DNA from: Cerasicoccus sp. TK19100 | GTDB lineage: Bacteria > Verrucomicrobiota > Verrucomicrobiia > Opitutales > Cerasicoccaceae | Direction: 5' to 3' | Assembly (NCBI RefSeq): GCF_027257155.1 | Contig: NZ_JAPWDU010000007.1 | Span: 216,736-280,735 of the forward strand | DNA length: 64,000 bases | Part shown: piece by piece, positions 27,413-36,631 of the stretch | Layout: every line of letters begins with the position of its first letter | Position numbering within the stretch: the first letter of the stretch is position 1 | Notes under the pieces: generated by a model | What the model saw: the letters and a program-made list of their open reading frames with translations, nothing else | Databases searched by the model: none | Told to the model about the DNA's origin: nothing | Program-made: the position numbers and the translations under genes

Positions 27413-28399
27413 ATGAAAGTCACCTTTTACTATAGAAAACAAGGGTGTGCGTTCAGCATCGAACAGGTGTTTTCAGATGTGCGGGTGGCGCTGCCGTCTG
27501 AGATCGAGCAGAATGCGTATTTTTGTCGTCATCGTGTTGCGTCGCCACGCGCGATGTGGGAGAATTGCCAGAGAGCCAAAAAGCATCGGGGCGATATTAA
27601 CCACATTACTGGGGAGGTGCATTATTTGGCGCTAACTTTACCTCGTCGGGGATTGGTTTTGACGATTCATGACACTGGAGACACCAATGCATTTACGGGC
27701 TGGAAGAAGCGACTCTTCGAATATTTGTGGTATTCTGGGCCGATCAAGCGAGCCAGCGCGGTGACTTTTATATCGGATGCCACCCGTCAAGCGGTTGAGA
27801 GGATGATTGGGCGGAAAATTTCGCATGCGGAAGTTATTCCTGATCCCGTATCACCCGCTTTTAAATTTTCACCTAAGCCATTTCCCATTAGTACACCACG
27901 AATTTTATGCCTTGGGACAAAGGTTAATAAAAATTTGGAGCGCTTGGCGATGGCTCTCTCTGGATTAGACATCGAGCTGCGATTGATTGGTGAGCCAAAT
28001 CAGCAGCAGTTAAAAGTATTGGAAATAAACGGCGTCAAGTTTACGACAGCATGTAATTTAACAACCGAGGAAATTGTTCAGGAATACATGTGCGCGGACA
28101 TCGTCGGGCTAGTTTCAACTTTTGAAGGCTTTGGGCTTCCTATTATTGAGGGGCAAGCAATCGGGCGGCCGGTGATTACTTCTAATATCGCGCCAATGAC
28201 GGACACGGCGGGTAAGGGGGCATGTCTAGTCGATCCTTTTGATGTGGCTTCTATACGCGGTGGAGTTGAGCGCTTGATCAAAGACCCCACTTGGCGCGCC
28301 TCGCTCATTGAAAATGGTCGTGCCAATGCTCAGCGTTATTCGGCTGAGGCTATTGCACACCGTTATGCTTCACTCTACACGCGGTTGGTCAAATCATAG
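27413..28399 (+). CDS. Glycosyltransferase family 4 (mannosyltransferase-like)
   Basis: A 328-residue GT-B protein. HRGDINHITGEVHYLAL and LVLTIHDTG are the acceptor-domain signature; ILCLGTKVNKNLERLAMAL and STFEGFGLPIIEGQAIGRPV (E-x7-E) are donor-domain motifs. This resembles the MtfB/WbdB-type mannosyltransferases. ATG 27413 (MKVTFYYRK) is a better start than GTG 27383, which would add ten residues from AT-poor leader. The gene stands alone between two spacers of 379 and 122 bases. Confidence 0.85.
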   Translation: MKVTFYYRKQGCAFSIEQVFSDVRVALPSEIEQNAYFCRHRVASPRAMWENCQRAKKHRGDINHITGEVHYLALTLPRRGLVLTIHDTGDTNAFTGWKKRLFEYLWYSGPIKRASAVTFISDATRQAVERMIGRKISHAEVIPDPVSPAFKFSPKPFPISTPRILCLGTKVNKNLERLAMALSGLDIELRLIGEPNQQQLKVLEINGVKFTTACNLTTEEIVQEYMCADIVGLVSTFEGFGLPIIEGQAIGRPVITSNIAPMTDTAGKGACLVDPFDVASIRGGVERLIKDPTWRASLIENGRANAQRYSAEAIAHRYASLYTRLVKS

Positions 28400-28521
28400 G
28401 TAATGGTTCGCGGCGTTATGCTCTTTGCCGGGCATATTTCATTATCAGCATTCTAGGATATCAAGCGACGATAATGTCAGTAGGCAATTACTATGCCTCT
28501 CGATATTAATCCTTCTCACTA

Positions 28522-29736
28522 ATGGCTAAGCGTTTATTGTTAATTTCTCAGGTTTACGTGCCCGATCCGGCGGCAGTTGGTCAATATATGGCGGACGCGG
28601 CTGAGGAGATGGCGGCGCGGGGGTGGGAGGTCACAGTGCTGACGGCCGACCGAGGTTATGACAATCCGGAAGAGCAATTCCCGAGGCAAGAGGTGTTAAA
28701 TGGCGTAAGGATTCGGCGGTTGCCATTTTCTTCGTTGGGCAAGGGAAGTATCAAGCAGCGCTTGGCTGGGCAGTTGCTGTTTTGTCTTCAGGCATTTTTG
28801 CATGGTCTGTTCATGCGGAAGCCTGATGCGGTGTTGGTTACGACATCGCCGCCGATGGGAAGTGGAGTCGCCGTTGCACTGCGCTGGTTGCGTCGAGTGA
28901 AGGTAAAATTCTGGGTAATGGATATCAATCCGGACCAGGTCGTTGTGCAGAAAATTTTGCCAGAAAGTCATCCGATGGTTAAGGCCTTTGAGTGGCTTAA
29001 CCGGCGGGCATTGGCGGCATCAGCAGACGTTATTTCTTTGGATCGGTTTATGCTGGCGACCATGAAGCGAAAACTACCGACTGCTCCTTGTCAGCATCAT
29101 GAGATTCCCCCGTGGCCAATGGAGAATCATTTGGAGCGCATTGAACATGCCCAGAATTCCTTTCGCACGAAACATGGTTTAGATGACAAATTGGTGGTGA
29201 TGTATAGCGGAAACCATTCGGTTGTGCATCCTCTCGGCACAGTAATCCAAGCGGCACTTCAGATGCAGGATTGCGATAAGGTTATGTTCGTTTTTATCGG
29301 TGGTGGCTTGGGGAAAGAAGACGTGGATGCTGCGATAGAGCAGCATCAGCCCAAGAACATGCTCTCACTGCCATACCAACCGCTGGACCAGATCCGTTAC
29401 TCGCTGTCGGCAGCAGACGTGCACTTGGTGAGCATGGGTGAAAAAATGGTAGGTGTGGTTCACCCTTGTAAATTTTATAATGCACTGTCGCTAGCAAAGC
29501 CGATCCTCTTACTGGGGCCCAGTGAATGCCATGTAGGCGATGTGCTGAGAGAGCATGATTGCGGTTGGCGTGTTAACCATGGCGACGTGGATGCGGCTGA
29601 GACTTTGTTTCGCACCTTGGTTAAAATGGACTCCTCGGCTATAGAATTAAAGGGACGGAATGGCCGTGAGTTGGTTGAATCGCATCTTGGTAAGTCCGTG
29701 CTGATTAACCAGTTTGCGGAGGTGTTGGACTCATGA
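28522..29736 (+). CDS. Glycosyltransferase family 4, WcaI/WbuB-like
   Basis: A 404-residue GT-B protein starting LLLISQVYVPDPAAVGQYMADAAEEMAARGWEVTVLTADR, the pattern of WcaI/WbuB-type transferases (fucosyl- or N-acetylfucosaminyltransferase relatives). Later motifs are VTTSPPMGSG, FWVMDINPDQVV, VMYSGNHSVVH and HPCKFYNALSLAKPILLLG. Exact donor unknown. Its ATGA stop/start overlap couples it to the DUF4838 gene. Base composition rises from here on compared with 12-28 kb. Confidence 0.86.
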   Translation: MAKRLLLISQVYVPDPAAVGQYMADAAEEMAARGWEVTVLTADRGYDNPEEQFPRQEVLNGVRIRRLPFSSLGKGSIKQRLAGQLLFCLQAFLHGLFMRKPDAVLVTTSPPMGSGVAVALRWLRRVKVKFWVMDINPDQVVVQKILPESHPMVKAFEWLNRRALAASADVISLDRFMLATMKRKLPTAPCQHHEIPPWPMENHLERIEHAQNSFRTKHGLDDKLVVMYSGNHSVVHPLGTVIQAALQMQDCDKVMFVFIGGGLGKEDVDAAIEQHQPKNMLSLPYQPLDQIRYSLSAADVHLVSMGEKMVGVVHPCKFYNALSLAKPILLLGPSECHVGDVLREHDCGWRVNHGDVDAAETLFRTLVKMDSSAIELKGRNGRELVESHLGKSVLINQFAEVLDS

Positions 29737-32156
29737 TGCGGTTATTGGCATGTATTTTAGTTTTAAGTTGTCTTCAGGTTGTCGCTGAAACGCGGCGAAC
29801 TGCGGTTACTAAAACGATGACTTTGTGGGATGGTGATTCAGTATTGGGAGCGATTTACTACCCGGCGAATGCCGAAGGGGATTCGCCCGAGCGCCAAGTT
29901 GCTGAAGATTTAGCGCGAATCTTGGAAGTGGCTTCTGGGAATGACTGGTCAGTGGGGCCAGAGCCACAGGGAGTTGTCATTGCTGATGGTATATTTATTG
30001 GTAGTACGATTCGGGCGCGTATCGATCGTGTCTATGGTAGTTGGGACGGACGGCAACTGACTGGAGACAGTCGTCGTGAGTTACTACATACAGCTTCTTG
30101 GGAACGCACCACGGTATTAACTCATCCACGACGTTTGGTTATCAATGGGAGCACGCCTGAGGCGACACGCTCGGGTGTTTATCGTTTCCTCCAAGAGGTC
30201 ATGGAATGCCAATGGGGCTTCCCAGGGGTGCTCGGAGAGCGTATCCCTAGCAGTGAGCGTTTTGCGCTGCGAGTGGGGACAAGAGATATACAGCCCGATT
30301 ACCTTGATCGTAAGTTTTTGCTTGGCGGTCGATTAAAGACGGACAGTGAGACTGGCTTATGGGCGCTAAGAAATGGCGCTAGCCAACACTTTAACTTCAA
30401 CCACGAACTCCACAGAATCATAACGCGAGATGTGTTGGCGAAGCATCCGGAGTGGAGAGCATGGAGATTTGGCAAGCGGACATCGTTATCCGATGTGAAA
30501 GGCAATGGCTCGCAACCCGATTTATTAGAACCGGAATTGGTCGAATATGTCAGCCAGTTTGTTAAAAACCGGGCTGAAGCTAGTCCCGATTTATTGACGG
30601 TGTCCATCGGGACGAATGACTCAATTCGCTATGATGATTCTCCGCGAACACGTGATTTCTTGCTCCCATTTTCCTACTTTCGCGGTAAGCCAAACTACTC
30701 TGATCTGGTTTTTGGCTTTAGCAATGCGGTTGCAGAAAGTGCATCCCAGATGGAGCATCCGCCAGTCATCACACAATTGGCGTACATGTGGACAGAATTA
30801 CCACCATCTTTCCCTGTGGCGGCAAACCTTATGCCATATATTTGCACGGACCAAAGCCAATGGTATGACTCTCATTATCGAGCAGAGGACGAAGCACTAA
30901 TCGATGCTTGGGGCAAGTCGGGGGTGAAGATGTTCGGTGCTTGGGAATATTATCAAGGGCAACCATATATAATACCACGCTATTTCCCACAGATCGAATC
31001 GGCCAGCGTGCGCTATCTCTATGATCAGGGGGCACGAGGTATCTTTTATTCCGGGAATCCGGTTTGGGGGTTTGATGCGCCGAAGTATTGGTTAGCAGGA
31101 CAATTGGCCTGGGACGTCGATATCAATCAAAGCAAGGCGCTCGAGGGATACTTTAAGCGGATGTATGGCCCAGCTGCCGAGGCGATGACTCGGTTCTTTG
31201 CTTATGCTGAGGAAGCTTGGATGTCTCAACCTGGCGAGGGCATGTGGTTGAAATACTGGAATAACGCAGATCAGTTTGCATTGTATCCCGCCGAGCGACG
31301 TGCGTTGATGAGCGAATGCTTGGATGAGGCGCGTCACTTGGCACTAACTATTGACAGCGAAAAAGAGCAAGCCGCTGTGCTTGATCTGATAGCCGAGACT
31401 GAATCGGCATGGGCAGTTACGCTCGCCGGTGCGGAGCTTTACGACGCATGGATGCAGATCGGTTATCCTGGCATGGATTCGAAGCCGACAGTGCAGCAAA
31501 TTGACAATTTTCGTGATAAACAACGACGCTGGCTGTCAGTTGATCGGGATGCATTTCCGAGAAGTTCTACGATGCTGAAGTTAGTTGATGGTCTTGATCC
31601 ATTGAGCCGCTGGAGTAATGGGTGGCAGTCCGTGGCTGAAGAAGATTTTACCAATGTAATCTTCGAAGGTGATTTGGACGGCGGTGGCCCTGAAAGCGTA
31701 TCCCCCAGCGATTTTCGGCGGGGATGGGCGACGATGGTCTCACATGCAGAGGGGTTAAGGGTTAAGCGTATTCTAGAGCCTTTCGCTAGGTTACGTATTG
31801 AGGGAGCCGACTATTGTAGCATTTTTCGCTGGCTTGATATCAGCGACGGCGTCGTGGGAGACTTCAAGCTTGAGGGGCGTGTGCGGGGGCACATCAGTCC
31901 TGGCTCGCAAATGGAGCTGGTTTTGTATTTCATGGATGCCGAAGGAAAAACTTCAGAGGTAATTCATAGAGACCGACTAAAGCCCGGATATTTTCCTGAA
32001 TGGATCGTTACCGCGACTGAATGCGAAATCCCTTTAGGCTCGGTGCGTGTTTACACCGGAGTCCGAGTTTCTAATCAGTACACTGATGACTGGTTGGAAA
32101 TCGAATCAATTGATTTACAATTCCGTAAAGCTGATTCATCGACTCCATCAAGCTAG
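29733..32156 (+). CDS. Secreted DUF4838-domain protein
   Basis: An 807-residue protein with a signal peptide (residues 1-18, cleaved near VVA-ET). An N-terminal alpha-glucuronidase-like segment (residues 40-190, with GVYRFLQEVMECQWGFPGVLGERIPSS) is followed by the DUF4838 region (about 200-490, with LTVSIGTNDS, IYC-type YICTDQSQWYDSHY and FGAWEYYQGQPYIIPRYFP). A C-terminal beta-rich domain follows. The fold is related to glycoside hydrolases but activity is not established. Being translationally coupled to a glycosyltransferase suggests it trims or modifies the polysaccharide made by this locus in the periplasm or outside. Confidence 0.82.
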   Translation: MMRLLACILVLSCLQVVAETRRTAVTKTMTLWDGDSVLGAIYYPANAEGDSPERQVAEDLARILEVASGNDWSVGPEPQGVVIADGIFIGSTIRARIDRVYGSWDGRQLTGDSRRELLHTASWERTTVLTHPRRLVINGSTPEATRSGVYRFLQEVMECQWGFPGVLGERIPSSERFALRVGTRDIQPDYLDRKFLLGGRLKTDSETGLWALRNGASQHFNFNHELHRIITRDVLAKHPEWRAWRFGKRTSLSDVKGNGSQPDLLEPELVEYVSQFVKNRAEASPDLLTVSIGTNDSIRYDDSPRTRDFLLPFSYFRGKPNYSDLVFGFSNAVAESASQMEHPPVITQLAYMWTELPPSFPVAANLMPYICTDQSQWYDSHYRAEDEALIDAWGKSGVKMFGAWEYYQGQPYIIPRYFPQIESASVRYLYDQGARGIFYSGNPVWGFDAPKYWLAGQLAWDVDINQSKALEGYFKRMYGPAAEAMTRFFAYAEEAWMSQPGEGMWLKYWNNADQFALYPAERRALMSECLDEARHLALTIDSEKEQAAVLDLIAETESAWAVTLAGAELYDAWMQIGYPGMDSKPTVQQIDNFRDKQRRWLSVDRDAFPRSSTMLKLVDGLDPLSRWSNGWQSVAEEDFTNVIFEGDLDGGGPESVSPSDFRRGWATMVSHAEGLRVKRILEPFARLRIEGADYCSIFRWLDISDGVVGDFKLEGRVRGHISPGSQMELVLYFMDAEGKTSEVIHRDRLKPGYFPEWIVTATECEIPLGSVRVYTGVRVSNQYTDDWLEIESIDLQFRKADSSTPSS

Positions 32157-32239
32157 CAATTTTCTTTCGGCTTGCCCATCACTTGCTCTAGGCGTTAGGG
32201 ATTCCGGTTTATCACTATGGCATCCTCGTGTAACTTGAA

Positions 32240-34174
32240 ATGAACGATCTGACTAAATACTTTGCTGTTTTTGGCATCGGTTTTGTCGTATCGCTAATTC
32301 TCACTCGAATCATGATACGAGTGGGCCCAGCTATTGGCATGATTGATATGCCAGACGAGCGCCGAATTCACACTAAGCCCATTCCGCGGGCTGGTGGGGT
32401 CGCCGTTTTCATCGCTTTCAATTTCACATTACTGCTCCTTTACGCATACGTCTGGCCGATCTCTTATGAGACATCCGTGTTGTTTAATGGCAAGTTGGAT
32501 ATGTCATGGTGGCAGGGCTTTATCGTTGCGTCAGGTTTGCTTTGTGCAGTCGGTATTTGGGATGATATCAAGGGGATCAGCCCGCTCTACAAACTTGGGG
32601 GCCAGGTCGCAGCTAGTTGTCTGTTATTTTTGCTTTCGGACAAAGGATTTAACCATATGCTGGGGGTTGATCTCCCTTGGTATCTCAATCTAGCGCTCAC
32701 TATCATCTGGTGTGTCGCGCTTATCAACGCCTTTAATTTGATCGACGGATTGGATGGACTCTGCGGAGGCTTGGCGGTTATATCCTGCCTTGGAATTGGC
32801 GCAGCATTTTTATTGAGAGGGGAAGCGGCGGATTCGCTTGTTGCCTTGGCATTGATTGGAGCGGTGATGGGTTTTCTGCGCTATAATTTTCATCCGGCAA
32901 AGATTTTTCTCGGCGATACTGGTTCAATGTTTCTTGGTTTTACTCTAGCTTCATTGGCTTTGGAAAGCGCAGGGAAATCGACCGTACTCGTTAGCATCGG
33001 CGTTCCGTTTCTTGCCGCAGGAATTCCTATCATGGATACTGTTTTGGCCATCTGGCGGCGCTCAGCTCGTCGCTTGTCGGCTAAGTTGTCTGGTGAAACA
33101 TCAGGCCCGAAAATCATGGGTGCCGACAAAGATCATTTGCATCATCGCTTGCTGGAAGCAGGCTTCTCCCAGCGCAAAGTCGCGATCCTAATGTATGTTG
33201 GGAATTTCCTGCTGGTTACGATTGGGTTGTTTTCGATCTTTATGAGTAAGGCCTTAGTTGGGCTTTTCCTGATCGTTTTCATTGCAGGCGTTTATGTGGT
33301 TGTTCGCCACGTGGTGCATGTTGAAATTTGGGACACTGGCCGCTTACTGGTGCAGGGAATCAAGCGTCCAGGACGTGCGCTCTACGGTATGATCGTGTAT
33401 CCGGTTTGGGATTTATTGTGGCTCTCCATCAGTCTCGTAGTGGCCATGTTGTTAGAGATTCCTCAGATGCAGAAGCTGCCGATTGGAGACTGGGCGCGCT
33501 TACTGCCGGTGTGGATTTCTCCAGTTTTTTTGATGCTCGTGCTGGGCAATACCTATTCGCGTGTTTGGTCCCGCAGTAATTTTCGCGACTACCTGTTGCT
33601 GTTCTTTTCGTTGTCGATCGGTGTGCTGCTAACGTTCGCTTTCCTTTCTGCTGCAGAGGCTGATTTACGCATGAGCGATCTAAGAATCTGCATTGTGTTC
33701 ACCTTTATTGCGATGGTCGGGATTTTTGCACCCCGAGTGATCTTGCAGACTCTCCGTGAGTGGATGCTGGTGACGGCACTTGAGGAGCGCACGAGCAATC
33801 GATATGTGGTACGTCATATTCTGCTCTATGGCGCGGGAAATCGAGGCTCGCTCTACTTGCGGGAGCTCCGATTGATTCACCCTGATGAAATGGCGACCAA
33901 GAAAATCATCGGCTTTATGGATGATGACATCAATTTGCGTCGCCGATACGTTCACGGGGTGCGTGTGCTCGGTGGTGTCGATGAGCTGGAGAGCATTATC
34001 GTTGATGAAGATATCGACGAGGTCGTTGTTACAGCTGAGTTGCTTGAATCGAATCTCGAAGCGCTCAAGGAAATTGCTTCGCGGAAGGGAATCATGCTCT
34101 CCGCTTGGAGCACATCGGTTGAAGACTTACTCAGCGAATCTGGCGCTCAGCCGACCTTTCCGACGACCGTGTAA
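32240..34174 (+). CDS. WecA/MraY-family phosphotransferase fused to a CapD-like N-terminal membrane/Rossmann module
   Basis: Residues 1-350 are a polyprenyl-phosphate HexNAc-1-phosphate transferase: WDDIKG (107-112), NAFNLIDGLDGL (163-174), FLGDTGS (223-229) and HLHHRL (299-304) are the catalytic motifs. This enzyme starts glycan synthesis on undecaprenyl phosphate. Residues about 388-505 add four more membrane helices and 525-630 a Rossmann-like domain (LLYGAGNRGSLYL, GFMDDD, EVVVTA) that matches the N-terminal half of CapD/PglF proteins but lacks their SDR catalytic domain. The fusion is unusual; the extra domain may bind a nucleotide sugar and gate the transferase. Confidence 0.88.
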   Translation: MNDLTKYFAVFGIGFVVSLILTRIMIRVGPAIGMIDMPDERRIHTKPIPRAGGVAVFIAFNFTLLLLYAYVWPISYETSVLFNGKLDMSWWQGFIVASGLLCAVGIWDDIKGISPLYKLGGQVAASCLLFLLSDKGFNHMLGVDLPWYLNLALTIIWCVALINAFNLIDGLDGLCGGLAVISCLGIGAAFLLRGEAADSLVALALIGAVMGFLRYNFHPAKIFLGDTGSMFLGFTLASLALESAGKSTVLVSIGVPFLAAGIPIMDTVLAIWRRSARRLSAKLSGETSGPKIMGADKDHLHHRLLEAGFSQRKVAILMYVGNFLLVTIGLFSIFMSKALVGLFLIVFIAGVYVVVRHVVHVEIWDTGRLLVQGIKRPGRALYGMIVYPVWDLLWLSISLVVAMLLEIPQMQKLPIGDWARLLPVWISPVFLMLVLGNTYSRVWSRSNFRDYLLLFFSLSIGVLLTFAFLSAAEADLRMSDLRICIVFTFIAMVGIFAPRVILQTLREWMLVTALEERTSNRYVVRHILLYGAGNRGSLYLRELRLIHPDEMATKKIIGFMDDDINLRRRYVHGVRVLGGVDELESIIVDEDIDEVVVTAELLESNLEALKEIASRKGIMLSAWSTSVEDLLSESGAQPTFPTTV

Positions 34175-34236
34175 AATTCTGTTGGCCCGCCGCTGCTGCC
34201 TGTTATGACTACTAACTTTACAACTACGATTACTCT

Positions 34237-35544
34237 ATGAAATTTAGCCCATTGGAAAACACACGCATTGCTATCGTGGGGTTAGGTTACGTTGGTTTGC
34301 CGCTGGCGCTTTGCCTGGCACGGCGCTTCAACGTATGTGGCTTTGACATTAGCCAGACTCGAATTGATCAACTGAGTTCGGGCCTCGATATTACGGGCGA
34401 GGCCTCTAGTGGGGATCTTGCTGAGACGAAGCTTCAGTTCACCAATGACGCCTCGCAACTGCTCGATGTTGACGTGTTTATCGTCACGGTGCCGACGCCT
34501 ATTGATAAGCACATGCGCCCGGATTTGAAGGCGGTCTGTGGGGCTAGCGAGATGGTCGGTAAGCACATGAAGCAAGGCGCGATTGTGGTTTATGAATCGA
34601 CCGTTTACCCGGGGCTTACTGAGGAAATTTGCGTTCCGATCTTGGAGGCAAGCAGCGGCTATAAGTGGAAAGAGGGCTTCTTTGTTGGCTATTCGCCAGA
34701 GCGTATTAATCCAGGAGACCGCGAGCATACCGTTGAGAAAATTGTGAAGGTGGTGGCCGGTGATACCCCCGAGACGCTGGACTACCTGAGCGAGCTGTAT
34801 GGTGCCGTCATCACGGCCGGTATTCACCGGGCGGAGAGCATCAAAGTCGCCGAGGCCGCCAAGGTTATCGAGAACACCCAGCGCGACCTTAACATTGCGC
34901 TGATGAATGAATTGGCGGTGCTCTTTGATCGACTGGATATCAACACTAACGCCGTGCTCGAAGCGGCTGGCACCAAGTGGAATTTTCTTAAATTTCAGCC
35001 GGGCTTGGTCGGTGGGCATTGCATCGGAGTGGACCCATATTACCTCACGCACAAAGCGCAGGAGGTGGGGCACCATCCCGATTTGATTCTCGCTGGGCGC
35101 CGGATCAATGACCGTATGGGTGCCTACATCGGCCAACAAGTGATTCATGGTCTGATCCGCTCAGGCAGTATGGTGAAGGGGGCCAAGGTTCTGATCCTCG
35201 GTTGGACGTTTAAAGAGAATGTGCCCGATACGCGAAATACCCGCATTGTCGACGTCTATCAGCACCTCATCGAATTCGGCGTAGAGGCGGTCGTTTGCGA
35301 TCCGATGGCCGACCCAGAAGAAGTGCGCCACGAGTACGGTGTCGATATCATCAAAGAGATGCCGAAAGACGGTCAGTTCGATGCAGTGCTTGCTGCGGTG
35401 CGCCATAAGGAATTCTGTGAGCATCTCAGTTTGACGGCTCTCAAGGCCTTGTGCTCGGGCGACAATCCCAGTCTGGTCGATGTGCGTGGACTTTTCGACC
35501 GACAGGCGTCCATTGAAGCCGGTTTCGACTACTGGCGCCTGTAA
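34237..35544 (+). CDS. UDP-N-acetylhexosamine 6-dehydrogenase (TviB/WbpO-like)
   Basis: Nucleotide-sugar dehydrogenase of 435 residues: IAIVGLGYVGLPLALCLA at the N-terminus and the active-site cysteine in GLVGGHCIGVDPYYLTHKAQ, the form typical of UDP-GalNAc/GlcNAc dehydrogenases rather than UDP-Glc enzymes. GWTFKENVPDTRNTRIVD is in the C-terminal domain. It would make UDP-GalNAcA or UDP-GlcNAcA, an acidic amino sugar for the repeat unit. It differs clearly from the ugd at 1010, which has the [10 protein letters not shown] form. Confidence 0.9.
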   Translation: MKFSPLENTRIAIVGLGYVGLPLALCLARRFNVCGFDISQTRIDQLSSGLDITGEASSGDLAETKLQFTNDASQLLDVDVFIVTVPTPIDKHMRPDLKAVCGASEMVGKHMKQGAIVVYESTVYPGLTEEICVPILEASSGYKWKEGFFVGYSPERINPGDREHTVEKIVKVVAGDTPETLDYLSELYGAVITAGIHRAESIKVAEAAKVIENTQRDLNIALMNELAVLFDRLDINTNAVLEAAGTKWNFLKFQPGLVGGHCIGVDPYYLTHKAQEVGHHPDLILAGRRINDRMGAYIGQQVIHGLIRSGSMVKGAKVLILGWTFKENVPDTRNTRIVDVYQHLIEFGVEAVVCDPMADPEEVRHEYGVDIIKEMPKDGQFDAVLAAVRHKEFCEHLSLTALKALCSGDNPSLVDVRGLFDRQASIEAGFDYWRL

Positions 35545-35577
35545 GTCGGAAAATTCCTCGCCGATAAAATCACGGCC

Positions 35578-36180
35578 ATGAAGCGGATATTCGATTTCAT
35601 TCTGGCCCTAGCATTGTTATTAGCTTTAGCCCCATTGTTTCTGGTGCTGATGCTTTTGGTGCGCCTCAAACTCGGTTCTCCGGTCTTTTTTCGGCAACCT
35701 CGGCCTGGCCTGCATGGGAACGTTTTTTCATTGATCAAGTTTCGCTCGATGACCGATCAGACCAATGCCGCCGGAGAACTGCTGCCCGATAGTGAGCGAT
35801 TAACACCGTTTGGACGATGGCTGCGGGCAAGTAGTCTGGACGAATTGCCGGAACTGCTAAACATCCTGCGCGGGCAAATGAGTTTTGTGGGGCCCCGGCC
35901 TTTACTGGTGCGGTATTTGGAGCGCTACACGCCGGAGCAGGCGCGGCGTCATGAAGTGCGCCCAGGCATCACCGGTTGGGCTCAGATCAATGGACGCAAT
36001 GCAATCTCCTGGGATGAAAAATTCCGATTGGATGTGTGGTATGTCGATCATCAAAGTTTGTGGCTGGACTTTAAAATCCTGTTAATGACCTTCACTACAG
36101 TGCTGCGGCGAGAGGGGATTTCGCCCGATGGCTCGGACACCATGCCTGAATTTCGAGGGACTTCTCAAGGTGACGAATAA
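35578..36180 (+). CDS. Monotopic phosphoglycosyl transferase (PglC-like sugar transferase)
   Basis: A 200-residue bacterial sugar transferase. A re-entrant membrane helix at the N-terminus (FDFILALALLLALAPLFLVLMLLVRLKLGSPVFFRQPRPG) precedes the catalytic core with FRSMTD, the Asp-Glu dyad in RASSLDELPELLNILRG, and GPRPLLV. This is the short PglC form, which transfers UDP-di-N-acetylbacillosamine-type phosphosugars to undecaprenyl phosphate, not the long WbaP form. It is the first gene of the 35.6-42.6 kb operon and pairs logically with the PglD-, PglE- and PglF-like genes here. Confidence 0.9.
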   Translation: MKRIFDFILALALLLALAPLFLVLMLLVRLKLGSPVFFRQPRPGLHGNVFSLIKFRSMTDQTNAAGELLPDSERLTPFGRWLRASSLDELPELLNILRGQMSFVGPRPLLVRYLERYTPEQARRHEVRPGITGWAQINGRNAISWDEKFRLDVWYVDHQSLWLDFKILLMTFTTVLRREGISPDGSDTMPEFRGTSQGDE

Positions 36181-36601
36181 CGAATTTAGACTCCACCACA
36201 TTGGCTATTTGGTCTCGGATATCGCGGGTGCACGTTTGCAGTGGGTGAACGCCTATGGCTACGAAACCGACGGTGACATTATTCATGACGCTGGACAGCA
36301 GGCACGCGTATGTTTGCTGAGAAACGCGAACGATGCACACTGGGTAGAACTGATCAGCTCCGACAGTGAAGCCAGCCATTTGCAACGGGCTTTGGATCGC
36401 AAAGTATCGCTGCATCACACTGCCTATGCGGTGGGCGATTTCAGTGCGGCGATTCAGCAATTACGAGCATCCGGTTGTGTACCATTGGGAAAACCAGCGA
36501 TCGGCGCGGCTTTCCTGCGGGAGATAATGTGGTTCCACGATCCGCTGCGGGGATTAGTCGAATTGATTGCTCCGGGTGAGGGGCCTTACCAATTGGATTG
36601 A
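36170..36601 (+). CDS. VOC (glyoxalase/methylmalonyl-CoA epimerase fold) protein
   Basis: A 143-residue vicinal-oxygen-chelate protein made of two beta-alpha-beta-beta-beta units. Possible metal ligands are His in LHHIGYLV, Glu in WVELIS, His in LHHTAYAV and Glu in GLVELI. I chose GTG 36170, 9 bases after GAGGGA and overlapping the preceding stop, over ATG 36128. Family members isomerise, epimerise or lyse small acyl compounds. Lying between PglC- and PglD-like genes and an acyl-carrier set, it may act on the acyl precursor, for example an epimerisation. No such gene is part of the V. cholerae rfb set as I recall it. Confidence 0.78.
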   Translation: MTNNEFRLHHIGYLVSDIAGARLQWVNAYGYETDGDIIHDAGQQARVCLLRNANDAHWVELISSDSEASHLQRALDRKVSLHHTAYAVGDFSAAIQQLRASGCVPLGKPAIGAAFLREIMWFHDPLRGLVELIAPGEGPYQLD

Positions 36602-36631
36602 TTTTCCCGGACAAACAACGACGCTTTTAAC

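Noticed and set aside
27245..27442. 65-residue minus-strand frame in the 27 kb spacer
   Set aside because: No motif, no codon bias and overlap with the start of the next glycosyltransferase.
34282..35148. 288-residue minus-strand frame inside the UDP-HexNAc dehydrogenase
   Set aside because: Antisense to a gene with intact catalytic motifs; no domain of its own.
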